Positions 19,278 through 27,672 of a stretch of DNA of 64,000 nt are shown piece after piece. A model generated the notes under the pieces. That model saw nothing but the letters and a program-made list of their open reading frames with translations. It was not told where the DNA came from and made no database searches. The position numbers and the translations under genes are program-made. This stretch comes from Alysiella sp. (lineage in GTDB: Bacteria > Pseudomonadota > Gammaproteobacteria > Burkholderiales > Neisseriaceae). The stretch covers positions 33,234-97,233 of the forward strand of contig NZ_JAUNEC010000003.1 of NCBI RefSeq assembly GCF_030525755.1. The letters run 5' to 3'. Each line of letters starts with the position of its first letter. Position 1 is the first letter of the stretch.

Positions 19278-19499
19278 TCAATAATGTGGTGGCACTTCTT
19301 CTATTAAGCTGTATGGTTTGTTGTTTGATGCCGTATCCGCTTGGTTTTGCAATTTGTGGTACAACAGGCGCAATTGTGCTTGCTGCAAATCCAAAGTTTC
19401 ACGCATTTGAACAATGGTGTCGTTCAAATTTGCCAGCAATTCATCTTGAAATGCCACGCGAATTTCCAATTCTGTGATGCGGTTTTCGGTATCGTTCAT
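19278..19499 (-). CDS. slyX: SlyX family protein
   Basis: A 73-residue protein made of one long amphipathic coiled coil (ITELEIRVAFQDELLANLNDTIVQM... to about residue 55), ending in the family's typical EEVPPHY tail. SlyX proteins are widespread in proteobacteria; their function is unknown despite the name's link to the PPIase SlyD. The start 12 bp from the end of the neighbouring antiporter gene suggests cotranscription with it. Confidence 0.9.
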   Translation of the reverse strand: MNDTENRITELEIRVAFQDELLANLNDTIVQMRETLDLQQAQLRLLYHKLQNQADTASNNKPYSLIEEVPPHY

Positions 19500-19511
19500 T
19501 TTCAGGCAGCT

Positions 19512-20897
19512 TTAAAGTACCATGGCGGCTATCCAGCCTGCAATTAACAAGGGAATGTTGTAGTGTAAAAAGGTGGGAATTACGCTGTCGCGCATATGGT
19601 CGTGTTGTCCGTCCGCATTTAAGCCCATGGTTGGACCCAGTGTGGAATCGGAAGCTGGCGAACCTGCATCGCCCAGCGCACCTGCCGTACCAATAATGGC
19701 AATGGTGGCAAGGGGTGAAAAACCCAATCCAGCACACAATGGTACATAAATTGCAGTAATAATTGGCAAAGTAGCAAAAGAACTGCCTATGCCCATGGTT
19801 ACCAATAAACCAACCATTAACATGGCAAAGGCGGCAGCCGCTTTGCTGTCTGAGAACATATTTGCGCTGGCTTCAACCAAAGGTTTGATTTGGTCGGTAG
19901 CGTTCATCACTGATGCAAAACCTTGTGCGGCAATCATGATGAAACCAATCATTGCCATCATTTTGATGCCTTGATTGAAAACGGAGTCGGCATCTTGTCG
20001 GCGCACGACACCGAGCATCATAAATACTGCGAAACCCAACATCGCACCGAGTAAAAGCGCGTCTTTATACAGCAGTTGAATGGCAAAACACACTAAAATG
20101 GCAAGTGCAGCAACGGCAGAGCGGTAGTTGGAAACGTGAGGTTGGGCGGCTGCCTGAATGTGGCTTTCGGTATCAATTTGCTTGTCTTGGTAAATGCGTT
20201 TGCGACCGTAGCTGATGAACGCCAAAATCAAGCCTGTTACCATGCCCAAGGCAGGAATAGCCATAGCATACATTACATTGATACCTTGAACCATCATACC
20301 CGCTTTTTCGGCATTACCCAGCAGAATTTTGTTTAAGAAAATCGCACCAAAACCATAGGGTAAAAACATATAGGTTGTTACTAAACCGAAAGTCAGCACG
20401 CAAGCAATCAAACGGCGGTCAATGTGTAAGCGGTTGAACACCAATAATAAAGGGGGGACAATCATGGGAATAAAAGCAATGTGAATGGGTACAATGTTTT
20501 GACTCATGATGCCCATTGCCAGTAAACCCAGCAATAAAATCCATTTTAAACGATTGATGCCATAAGGAATGTGGTCTTTTTTGTTGGTGTGGTCAATGCG
20601 ACGAATGACTGCACCTGCGATTTGTTGTGGTAAACCTGAATGGGTAATTGCCATGGCAAACGCGCCCAACATGGCATAAGAAAGTGCAATGGTTGCACCA
20701 CCAGATAGACCATTTTGAAAATGGGTAATCACACCTTGTGTGGTAACTTGTTGTGTGCTGGGGTCTATCACGTCAGCCAAAGGTAAACCTGCTGCCAAAC
20801 CGCCTGCAAATGCCCCCAAAACCAAACTCAATACCACATGTACGCGCGATACTGATAAAACCAACATGACCAATACGCCAATGATGACTGCATTCAT
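19512..20897 (-). CDS. Na+/H+ antiporter family protein (YuiF/NhaC-like)
   Basis: A 461-residue inner-membrane protein with about 11-12 hydrophobic helices in the ion-transporter superfamily arrangement: two inverted halves with breaks such as SQNIVPIHIAFIPM and GSSFATLPIITAIYVPLC. The loop AGALGDAGSPASDSTLGPT near the C-terminus is typical of this antiporter family, where members exchange sodium for protons or import amino acids such as histidine. The exact substrate cannot be assigned. slyX follows after 12 bp. Confidence 0.82.
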   Translation of the reverse strand: MNAVIIGVLVMLVLSVSRVHVVLSLVLGAFAGGLAAGLPLADVIDPSTQQVTTQGVITHFQNGLSGGATIALSYAMLGAFAMAITHSGLPQQIAGAVIRRIDHTNKKDHIPYGINRLKWILLLGLLAMGIMSQNIVPIHIAFIPMIVPPLLLVFNRLHIDRRLIACVLTFGLVTTYMFLPYGFGAIFLNKILLGNAEKAGMMVQGINVMYAMAIPALGMVTGLILAFISYGRKRIYQDKQIDTESHIQAAAQPHVSNYRSAVAALAILVCFAIQLLYKDALLLGAMLGFAVFMMLGVVRRQDADSVFNQGIKMMAMIGFIMIAAQGFASVMNATDQIKPLVEASANMFSDSKAAAAFAMLMVGLLVTMGIGSSFATLPIITAIYVPLCAGLGFSPLATIAIIGTAGALGDAGSPASDSTLGPTMGLNADGQHDHMRDSVIPTFLHYNIPLLIAGWIAAMVL

Positions 20898-20960
20898 TGT
20901 GTTTCTTCCTTATGCAGAGGCTGCTTGAAATTTTTTTCAGGCAGCAAGTTTTGCAAACAA

Positions 20961-20990
20961 AAAGCCAGCATGATACTGTATGCTGGCTTT
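20961..20990 (-). terminator. Strong hairpin upstream of the antiporter gene
   Basis: AAAGCCAGCAT and ATGCTGGCTTT form an 11-bp stem. On the minus strand a T-rich run follows, so it can back up termination of the tRNA unit before the antiporter gene. Confidence 0.65.
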
Positions 20991-21032
20991 ATGGTCTAGT
21001 TTTGTATTATGGGTTGGGTAAAATTGGTGCAA

Positions 21033-21060
21033 TAAAAAATGCACCTGATTTTAGGTGCAT
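21033..21060 (-). terminator. Rho-independent terminator of the second tRNA-Val/Asp unit
   Basis: On the minus strand ATGCACCT...AGGTGCAT forms a stem followed by TTTTTTATT, 10 bp past the tRNA-Asp CCA end. It is unrelated in sequence to the terminator of copy 1. Confidence 0.85.
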
Positions 21061-21070
21061 GATTCAGATA

Positions 21071-21147
21071 TGGCGCGGTGGACGGGGCTCGAACCCGCGA
21101 CCACTGGCGTGACAGGCCAGTACTCTAACCAACTGAGCTACCACCGC
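21071..21147 (-). tRNA. tRNA-Asp (anticodon GTC), copy 2
   Basis: Identical over 77 nt to the gene at 89-165, including the encoded CCA and the GTC anticodon. It follows tRNA-Val with the same 36-bp spacer. Confidence 0.95.
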
Positions 21148-21183
21148 GTAGATTAACTGCCGTTAAAGCAATCAATCAAAAAG

Positions 21184-21259
21184 TGGTGGGTGATGACGGA
21201 GTCGAACCGCCGACATTCTGCTTGTAAGGCAGACGCTCTACCAACTGAGCTAATCACCC
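21184..21259 (-). tRNA. tRNA-Val (anticodon TAC), copy 2
   Basis: Identical over 76 nt to the gene at 202-277, with CTTACAA anticodon loop (TAC, Val) and encoded CCA. First gene of the second Val-Asp pair. Confidence 0.95.
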
Positions 21260-21294
21260 ATTTTTAATCTATTTCGCTTGTTGCGAAAGAATTT

Positions 21295-21323
21295 ATTAAA
21301 ACAAAATTTTGCTTTTTTGGCAA
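21295..21323 (-). promoter_or_regulatory. Predicted promoter of tRNA-Val/Asp copy 2
   Basis: Minus-strand TTGCCA (21318-21323) and TTTAAT (21295-21300) with a 17-bp spacer, the same hexamers and spacing as in front of copy 1 although the spacer sequence differs. Confidence 0.7.
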
Positions 21324-21401
21324 GGTTTATTTATGTTTTTTATGTTATTTATTGAAATAAAAAAGAATTTTCTTTATTCTTGAAAGGGGCGTTTGATTGA
21401 A

Positions 21402-21433
21402 ACAGGCTGCCTGAAAGGTTTCAGGCAGCCTGT
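21402..21433 (-). terminator. Inverted DUS pair after misR
   Basis: ACAGGCTGCCTGAAA and TTTCAGGCAGCCTGT with only GG between them give a perfect 15-bp arm hairpin 13 bp past the response regulator stop. Confidence 0.65.
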
Positions 21434-21446
21434 GGTAATAGGGTAA

Positions 21447-22130
21447 TCAGTTTTTCACGAACAAATAACCTAAACCGCGTACGGTTTGAATCAGGGAAGG
21501 GTCGCCCAATTTGTGGCGAATGCTGGAAATGTGTACGTCAATGCTGCGGTCAAATTTTGCCAGTTTGCGGTCTAATGCTTCTAATGACAGGGTGTCTTTG
21601 CTGACCACTTGCCCTGCGTGGCGCATGAGTACTTCTAATAGGTTAAATTCGGTGCTGGTCAATTCCAAAGCACTGTCGCCTATGGTGGCTTGGCGTTTGG
21701 CGGGGTAGAGTGTTACGCCACTTGCGCTGACGGTATTGCCGTTGGTGGTGGCATCGTTGTTGTGTTGCGAACGGCGCAAAATGGCGTTGATGCGTGCCAA
21801 GAGTTCGCGTGGTTGGCAAGGTTTGGGGACATAATCGTCTGCACCCATTTCTAAACCGATGATGCGGTCAATGTCGTCCCCTTTGGCTGTGAGCATGATG
21901 ATGGGGATTTTGCTTTGGGCGCGTACGGTTTTGAGTACGTCTAAACCATTCATTTTGGGCATCATGGAATCAAGTACCACAACATCGTATTCATTATTGC
22001 TACTCAAGATTTCTTTTACACCGCTTTCGCCATCGGGCATGCGGCTTACTTCTAAACCTTCGGCATTGAGGTATTCTGCCAAGAGTTCGGTTAGGGTATC
22101 GTCATCGTCCACCAGTAAAACGCGATTCAT
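21447..22130 (-). CDS. misR: OmpR-family response regulator, MisR/CpxR-like
   Basis: Two-component response regulator of 227 residues. The receiver domain has the acidic pocket (LLVDDDDT), phospho-acceptor Asp in VVVLDSMMPKMNG, the conserved Thr in MLTAKGDD and Lys in PKPCQPREL. A winged-helix DNA-binding domain follows (LTSTEFNLLEVLMRHAGQVVSKDTL ... HISSIRHKLGD). The DDYVPKPC pattern is that of MisR/CpxR in Neisseria, which controls envelope stress genes. Start 22130 has a good Shine-Dalgarno (AAAGGAAA); an upstream in-frame ATG is less likely. In Neisseria the sensor misS is adjacent, but here both flanks are unrelated (tRNAs and pglL), so the kinase must be elsewhere. Confidence 0.88.
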   Translation of the reverse strand: MNRVLLVDDDDTLTELLAEYLNAEGLEVSRMPDGESGVKEILSSNNEYDVVVLDSMMPKMNGLDVLKTVRAQSKIPIIMLTAKGDDIDRIIGLEMGADDYVPKPCQPRELLARINAILRRSQHNNDATTNGNTVSASGVTLYPAKRQATIGDSALELTSTEFNLLEVLMRHAGQVVSKDTLSLEALDRKLAKFDRSIDVHISSIRHKLGDPSLIQTVRGLGYLFVKN

Positions 22131-22285
22131 GATGTTTCCTTTCATCATTCGTTTGTGTAGTCAAAACGCGCGTATCTTAACAGTTCTGCTGCAAATTTGA
22201 TAGCAGTATGGGCTTGTGATTTGCGCGTTTTTGCAATATTAAAGTGTGATTAACATTTTGTGTTTGGGGGTGTTTTGCTGGTGTG

Positions 22286-22370
22286 GTTGTTTCAAATAAA
22301 AATGGTACAGTGTTGTCAATGTTGTACACGGCGGACATTGTCGCCTTGTCCTGTTTGAATTTGAAACGAC
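22286..22370. mobile_element. MITE-like element, copy B, fused to pglL
   Basis: An 85-bp element with inverted ends GTTGTTTCAAAT and GTCGTTTCAAATT (read inwards). The inner left block GGTACAGTGTTG and the right block CATTGTCGCCTTGTCCT are shared with other copies and with the relic at 53691. It overlaps the end of pglL: the last 17 or so codons and the stop of that gene lie inside it. Confidence 0.7.
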
Positions 22371-24178
22371 GATAATTTCACGCATTCAGGCAGCTTTTTG
22401 ATGCTGGCGTGATACAAATGACAGGCTTGGGTGTAATCTTGATGTAGGTTGCGGTAATGTTCAGCGGACAGGGCGGAACCGTAGGCTTGGAATTTGGTGG
22501 GATAGTAACGATACATTAATTGCATCCAATCACGTGCTTCTTGGGTGTTGCCTGTGCGTTCGGCAACCAAAGCCCATTTATAGGCGTTGGCGTAAGGGCG
22601 AAATTGCATGGTTTCGCCGATGTGTTCACTTGCCCAGTTGGGTATGATGCTGTCGTGTGGGTCTATGTAATCAGAAAGTTGTAGTTGGGCGTAATAGCGC
22701 AACATGGGTTCGGTTTTGGCAGTGGTTAAAAGACCGATGATGTTTTCGGTGCGTTTGATTGTGGCAGTGGGGACGCTGCCTGAAACTTGGCGTAAGTCTT
22801 GATATGCTAAACCCAGACGCACAATGCCTGCCATCAGCAATATGCTTGCCATAATCGCGCTCCATTGGCGTTTTGTTTGTGTGTTTAGGCTGCCTGAAAC
22901 CGTTTCGGCGACTTGTGCTGGTGGTGCAAAGCCAATGAATAGGGCGAATACACTTAAAAAATAGATGTACCACAAGGGATATTCCACAAAACTGTGTACC
23001 AAAGAGACACTCATTAGGGCGACCAAAAACAGTCCTACTGTGGCGTGTTCGCGTTTCAGGCAGCCGTGTATTGCCCAAAGTAAACCACCCAGAACCAACA
23101 ATGTGCCGACCAAGCCCATTTCTGCCAATAAATTCAAAAAGGAATTGTGGCTGTGGGTGAACAGGACATTGCCTTCATAAGGGCGAAAACCTGTGGGGTA
23201 AACGTTGGTTAAGAAACCGTGTAGTGAATAGCTGCCCCAGCCATAGCCAAATAAGGGCGCAGAGAGAAAAATTTGCCATGCTTTTTGCCATTCATAACCG
23301 CGTCCCGAGCCGCCAAATGATGACCCCATGCGTTCTGCTGCGCTGTGTAGGTTGCTGCCTGAAAACAGGTTTAAAATCGGTTCAATCGCAAATTGCAGCA
23401 GCAAAACACAGATGGCTGCTGCACCGAAAGCCAATGTCGTACGCGTAACATGGCTGCCTGAAAGCAATCGCCACAGGGGGAGCAAAACCGCCAAAGCTAA
23501 AACATAGCCAAAAATCGTGCGTGAGCCTGTTAAGCCCATGACTGATGCGAAAAACAGCACGAAAAACACTGCCCAATAAATGGCTAAACGGCGTTGTGAC
23601 CACAGCCAAGCTGCTGACAGTACGCCCCACATCATGTAATGTCCAAAGTGATTTCGCTGTGCCAACTGTCCTTCCACAATGCCTGTGCGGTACATCAAAT
23701 AGCCTTTGAATTGGGCTGCCCAACCTGTGTATTGTAGCCAACCGATTATGCCTTGTGCCACGCAGCCAATGAGTAATACCGCTGCCAATACGGAAACTGC
23801 ACGTTCTAAACCAATTTGCCATACCCAAGCGCGTGCTGCCCAGCAAGCCAATGCCAAAATCACAAACGACCAAGCCACCATATCGGTTTGACCGTGATAA
23901 ACCAAATTCATAGCTCGTGCTTGTATCGCCCAAAATACCGCTAATGCCAAGAAATACCACGTTGAGCGCGGTAGGGCGGTTTGTTTCAGACTACCTGAAA
24001 ATGCAGTCAGCAAGACAAACAGTAAAACCGCAAACAAAGAACCGCTTTCCAAGAAAAAGCTGCTTAATGGACCTACGCGGTAAATGGACAAAAATGGCAC
24101 AACAGCAATCAAGAACAAACTTGTCCACAAGGGAAAAAGTTGGCTTTGCCAGAGAGAAGCAGGGGATTGAGAAGTCAT
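22316..24178 (-). CDS. pglL: O-oligosaccharyltransferase PglL (O-antigen ligase family)
   Basis: Inner-membrane transferase that moves lipid-linked glycans onto serine residues of pilin and other periplasmic proteins. The 620-residue product has about 12 membrane helices and the Wzy_C/ligase periplasmic loop with the catalytic-type motif LFTHSHNSFLNLLAEMG. Stretches such as QARAMNLVYHGQTDMVAW and QRNHFGHYMMWG are close to neisserial PglL, and a TPR-like soluble C-terminal part (EARDWMQLMYRYYPTKF) is also shared. Several DUS copies are inside the gene. The last 17 or so residues come from an inserted MITE-like element, so the native C-terminus has been replaced; the functional core is intact. 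Confidence 0.88.
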   Translation of the reverse strand: MTSQSPASLWQSQLFPLWTSLFLIAVVPFLSIYRVGPLSSFFLESGSLFAVLLFVLLTAFSGSLKQTALPRSTWYFLALAVFWAIQARAMNLVYHGQTDMVAWSFVILALACWAARAWVWQIGLERAVSVLAAVLLIGCVAQGIIGWLQYTGWAAQFKGYLMYRTGIVEGQLAQRNHFGHYMMWGVLSAAWLWSQRRLAIYWAVFFVLFFASVMGLTGSRTIFGYVLALAVLLPLWRLLSGSHVTRTTLAFGAAAICVLLLQFAIEPILNLFSGSNLHSAAERMGSSFGGSGRGYEWQKAWQIFLSAPLFGYGWGSYSLHGFLTNVYPTGFRPYEGNVLFTHSHNSFLNLLAEMGLVGTLLVLGGLLWAIHGCLKREHATVGLFLVALMSVSLVHSFVEYPLWYIYFLSVFALFIGFAPPAQVAETVSGSLNTQTKRQWSAIMASILLMAGIVRLGLAYQDLRQVSGSVPTATIKRTENIIGLLTTAKTEPMLRYYAQLQLSDYIDPHDSIIPNWASEHIGETMQFRPYANAYKWALVAERTGNTQEARDWMQLMYRYYPTKFQAYGSALSAEHYRNLHQDYTQACHLYHASIKKLPECVKLSSFQIQTGQGDNVRRVQH

Positions 24179-24243
24179 GGGAATGAATGAAAAATGATTG
24201 AATGAACAAATAAATGCTGTTAAAAGGCTGCCTGAAACCGAAA

Positions 24244-24612
24244 CTAATCCCCTTTTTTGGGGTGTTTAAACTGTTTTAAATATGCCAAGCAAGCCACAAA
24301 AAACAGCACACTTAACAAAATTTCCCCAATAGCAAAGCCAACACTGATTATTGAAACATCAAACAAGCGCATCACACCTTCGGTGAAATATGCCAAAATC
24401 AGCATGGAACAATATTGATAAGTGTAAATGCGTCCCGATAAAATGCCCTGCAAAGGCAAACACAGGGGCAAAAGTTTGATGACCAACAACCAACGACCTG
24501 TGTGCAGTGGTGCGTAAAGTCCGTCCCAAGCCAAAGTTAATACAATCAAGCCCAACCATGCTGCGCGTGCGGTGGGCAATTTCCAGTTTTTGAGGGGCTG
24601 AATGTGGGACAT
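24244..24612 (-). CDS. DUF2069 family membrane protein
   Basis: A 122-residue protein with four hydrophobic segments: WLGLIVLTLAWDGLYA, WLLVIKLLPLCLPLQGIL, YQYCSMLILAYFTEGVMRL and a last helix IGEILLSVLFFVACLAYL. The LLPLCLPLQGI... and YFTEGVMR sequences match DUF2069, a small family of inner-membrane proteins of unknown function. It lies 66 bp upstream of pglL in the same direction with a DUS between, so the two could be cotranscribed. Confidence 0.82.
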   Translation of the reverse strand: MSHIQPLKNWKLPTARAAWLGLIVLTLAWDGLYAPLHTGRWLLVIKLLPLCLPLQGILSGRIYTYQYCSMLILAYFTEGVMRLFDVSIISVGFAIGEILLSVLFFVACLAYLKQFKHPKKGD

Positions 24613-24659
24613 GGTGTGGGTTTGAATGGTAAACAGAAAACGCGTAATTATACTGTAAA

Positions 24660-24698
24660 AGGCTGCCTGAAAAGCATGACTGTGTTTTCAGGCAGCCT
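24660..24698 (-). terminator. Inverted DUS pair after the purine permease gene
   Basis: AGGCTGCCTGAAAA (24660-24673) faces TTTTCAGGCAGCCT (24685-24698) between the permease stop and the DUF2069 gene. Confidence 0.6.
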
Positions 24699-24710
24699 GA
24701 AAACGGTGTT

Positions 24711-26057
24711 TTATGCACCCAAAAACCAAAATTTGGCAATCCATGCAATCGCCACAAGCCATACCATAACAGGCACTTCCTTGACGCGTTTGCAAATCAG
24801 TTTAATCACGGCATAGCTGATAAAACCTGCGGCAATGCCATCGGCAATGGAATAGGTAAAAGGCATAAACGCAATGGTCATGAAAGCAGGCGCGGCCTCG
24901 GTGATGTCGTTCCAATCGATTTCGGTGGCAGAACGCAGCATTTGTACGCCGATGTACAGCAGGGCAGGGGCAGTGGCAAAGGCTGGCACGGCTTTTGCCA
25001 ATGGCGAAAACCACAAACACGCCAACATCAATACGCCAACCGTTACCGCTGTCAAGCCTGTGCGTCCGCCTGCTGCTACGCCAGAGGCACTTTCCACATA
25101 AGGCGTAATGGACGATGTACCCAAAGATGCACCTGCCACAATCGCAGTGGAGTCGGCAAACAGGGCGCGTTTCAAACGCGGCAAATGACCGTTTTTATCC
25201 AGCAAGCCCGCACGGTGTGAAACACCAACCAGCGTCCCTGTACTGTCAAACAAATCCACCAAGAAAAACACGAAAACCACCGCAATCATGCTGCCATTAA
25301 ATAGACCATTGAAATCCATTTGCATGAAAGTCGGTGCAATCGAAGGCACGGCAGAGACAATGCCGTGAAATTGCGTTAAATCAAAAATCATCGCCAAAGC
25401 GGTAATCGCACCAATGCCGATGATGATTGCCCCACGCACACGGAAATAATCCAGTGCAATAATCAGGAAAAAACCCAGCAAAGCCAGCAAAACGGGGAGA
25501 TTAGGGGTTTTGATGCCGTCTTTGATTTCATAAATATTGTTCATTTTCAGCAAAGTGGCTTCGCTGGCAATCACAATGCCCGAGCCTTTGAGTGCAATCA
25601 ATGCCAAAAATAAACCAATGCCTGCCGCAATCGCCATTTTCAGGCTCATGGGCAGGGCATTGACCAACATTTCACGGATTTTGAAACAGCTGAATATCAA
25701 GAACAAAATGCCCGACATGAACACCGCTGCCAGCGCGATTTGCCAGCTTACGCCCATGCCTTGTACCACGCTGAACGTGAAATAAGCGTTCAAGCCCATA
25801 CCAGGTGCAAGCGCGATGGGATAATTGGCAAACAAACCCATCACAAAACACGCAATGGCAGCGGAAATACAAGTTGCCACAAACACCGCCCCAAAATCCA
25901 TGCCCGTGATGGACAAGATACTCGGATTGACGATGACGATGTAGCACATGGTCAAAAAAGTGGTCAGTCCTGCCAAAATTTCGGTGCGGACAGATGTGCC
26001 GTTTTCTTTTAGTTTGAACAGGCGTTCAAGTAAATTGGTATGTGAAGATTTCATCAT
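24711..26057 (-). CDS. NCS2 family purine (guanine/hypoxanthine) permease
   Basis: Proton-coupled nucleobase importer of the AzgA/PbuG branch of the NCS2 family. The 448-residue product has 13-14 predicted helices, the N-terminal GTSVRTEILAGLTTFLTMCYIVIVNPSIL, the APGMGLNAYF motif, FFLVDLFDSTGTLVGV and the GTSSITPYVESASGVAAGGRTGLTA region, all typical of this branch. Substrates in the family are adenine, guanine and hypoxanthine; which one cannot be decided. Two start codons (26057 or 26054) are adjacent. A 283-bp gap to earP holds only a DUS and an unremarkable AT-rich sequence. Confidence 0.92.
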   Translation of the reverse strand: MMKSSHTNLLERLFKLKENGTSVRTEILAGLTTFLTMCYIVIVNPSILSITGMDFGAVFVATCISAAIACFVMGLFANYPIALAPGMGLNAYFTFSVVQGMGVSWQIALAAVFMSGILFLIFSCFKIREMLVNALPMSLKMAIAAGIGLFLALIALKGSGIVIASEATLLKMNNIYEIKDGIKTPNLPVLLALLGFFLIIALDYFRVRGAIIIGIGAITALAMIFDLTQFHGIVSAVPSIAPTFMQMDFNGLFNGSMIAVVFVFFLVDLFDSTGTLVGVSHRAGLLDKNGHLPRLKRALFADSTAIVAGASLGTSSITPYVESASGVAAGGRTGLTAVTVGVLMLACLWFSPLAKAVPAFATAPALLYIGVQMLRSATEIDWNDITEAAPAFMTIAFMPFTYSIADGIAAGFISYAVIKLICKRVKEVPVMVWLVAIAWIAKFWFLGA

Positions 26058-26340
26058 CTTATTTTAAGTGGGGTTAAGAATAGGTGCGATTGTAGTCGTT
26101 TTCAGGCAGCCTGAAAATGGTCGGTGTCAGCACCAACCCTAAAAAGTAGGGCATCAATTCCAAAGCTGAAAAGGTTTTTGCTGCTTGAAATCTTTGCAAA
26201 ACTTGGTTTGTAGGAGCAGATTTTATTTTTTACTGCTACGACTATATTGACTGTTTATGCGCTGATGCGGTTTGCTTTACATGTGCCAAGTTCATGCCCA
26301 GCGAAAAATATGGGGCTTGCATATTTATAAAGATACGTTC

Positions 26341-27534
26341 TTATTGATTTTGTCCTTGCAACCACGCTGCCAAACGCGATACCGCATCAGGCTGCCTGAA
26401 AAGGTGGGTTTGCCAGTTTTGTGCCACATTTTGCCATTGTGCCAAATTGTGCCATAGCGTTTGCCATGCGTTTTGGCGTGCACTGTCGCTCAAAATATGT
26501 GCGCCGTTGAGTTCATCGGAAAGCGCGATAAAGGCTGCCTGAATGGGCTGGTGTTCTGTCCAAACCATGCGCCAAAATGCGTCCAATTTGTCCAAATGCA
26601 CCAAATTTTCTTGCGGATAAATGTGCCAAAAAAACGGCTTGCCCGAATATTGGGCGCGAACAAAACTGTCTTCGCCACGCACAAATAACACATCAGCCGA
26701 TGCCAAAACTGCATCAAATTGATGTTGTGGCACAAAAGGGGCAAGGCTGACTTCTAGGCTGCCTGAAACATAAGTGGCTTGGTTTTGAAACGCATTATCT
26801 GGCAAAAAACCGTTTTCTTGTAAGCTGCGAGCAATGGTGTTGCCTGCCAATTTGATGTGCAAATGCCAGCCTAAATTGCGCCAACAAGTCAGCCATTTTG
26901 CCCAAATTGGGCTAGGATAGCCGAATAGGTAAAATATGGTTTCGTTTTGTGGTTTTGCAGGCAGTTGTTTTTGTTCTGTTTGCCACCGCCCTAACTTTCC
27001 TTTGCAAGCATGGGGGAGAGCAGATTGATGCTGCTGATTGAAAGGCTGCCTGAAAAAATCAGCCACATTTTCTTCACGCAATAAACCACCTGTTTCGGGT
27101 AAAAAACCCATTTGCCAGAAGAATTTGTGTGTGTCATCGGCTTGTAAAGATGGCATCAAGTGGGTGCGAATTGCCCAATCTTCCGCGCTCAAATATTCCC
27201 AGTTCAGCCAGATTGCGCCTGTTTGTTTGATGATGGCACGCACGTTTTCAGGCAGCGTACAGGCAAAGGTTTCTATGACCACATCAGGCTGCCTGAAACC
27301 TTGTAAATCCACATTTTGTCCCTCTTGCCAAGCGTGCAAAGCGATGTTTGCCCCATTTTCAGGCAGCCTTTGGGTGGCATCGGGCGCAATTGCGTGCAAA
27401 GTGGCAAAATCGTCCAACCACAAATGCACTTCTGCACCCAAACGTTTTTGCAATTCTTGTGCCAACCGCCACGATACGCCGATGTCGCCAAAGTTATCAA
27501 TTACGGTACAAAACAGCCAAAAAACGGGTTTCAT
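26341..27534 (-). CDS. earP: EF-P arginine rhamnosyltransferase EarP
   Basis: Transfers rhamnose from dTDP-rhamnose to an arginine of elongation factor P, which activates the factor for translating polyproline stretches. The 397-residue GT-B glycosyltransferase starts KPVFWLFCTVIDNFGDIGVSWRLAQEL, containing the two aspartates needed for catalysis, and carries the C-terminal GEDSFVRAQYSGKPFFWHIYPQE region that binds the nucleotide. Start 27534 matches homologues; the ORF could extend to 27591 but that part has no family counterpart. efp usually lies beside earP, but here the neighbours are a purine permease and ubiK. Contains several DUS (peptides FRQP, GCLK). Confidence 0.92.
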   Translation of the reverse strand: MKPVFWLFCTVIDNFGDIGVSWRLAQELQKRLGAEVHLWLDDFATLHAIAPDATQRLPENGANIALHAWQEGQNVDLQGFRQPDVVIETFACTLPENVRAIIKQTGAIWLNWEYLSAEDWAIRTHLMPSLQADDTHKFFWQMGFLPETGGLLREENVADFFRQPFNQQHQSALPHACKGKLGRWQTEQKQLPAKPQNETIFYLFGYPSPIWAKWLTCWRNLGWHLHIKLAGNTIARSLQENGFLPDNAFQNQATYVSGSLEVSLAPFVPQHQFDAVLASADVLFVRGEDSFVRAQYSGKPFFWHIYPQENLVHLDKLDAFWRMVWTEHQPIQAAFIALSDELNGAHILSDSARQNAWQTLWHNLAQWQNVAQNWQTHLFRQPDAVSRLAAWLQGQNQ

Positions 27535-27672
27535 ATTGTGAATTCTCGGAAAAAATGGGCGGATAATAGGCAGGGTGGGGCGGCTTGTCAAAATTTTGCG
27601 AGGGCAACTGTTCAGGCTGCCTGAAATTCTCTACAATGGCAGCTGTTTTTAATGTGATAAACAAAGGATTAT

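Larger units (their letters stand above)
21071..21290 (-). repeat. Direct repeat copy 2 (tRNA-Val/Asp unit)
   Basis: Second copy of the approximately 220-bp unit at 89-308, same orientation, about 21 kb away. Identity is complete across both tRNAs and the spacer; the leader differs at a few positions. Homologous recombination between the copies would delete or duplicate the whole interval. Confidence 0.9.

Noticed and set aside
26058..26340. Possible small gene between the purine permease and earP
   Set aside because: Only short frames lacking a ribosome site or recognisable product; apart from a DUS and a short GGTCGGTGTCAGCACCAACC stem nothing stands out.
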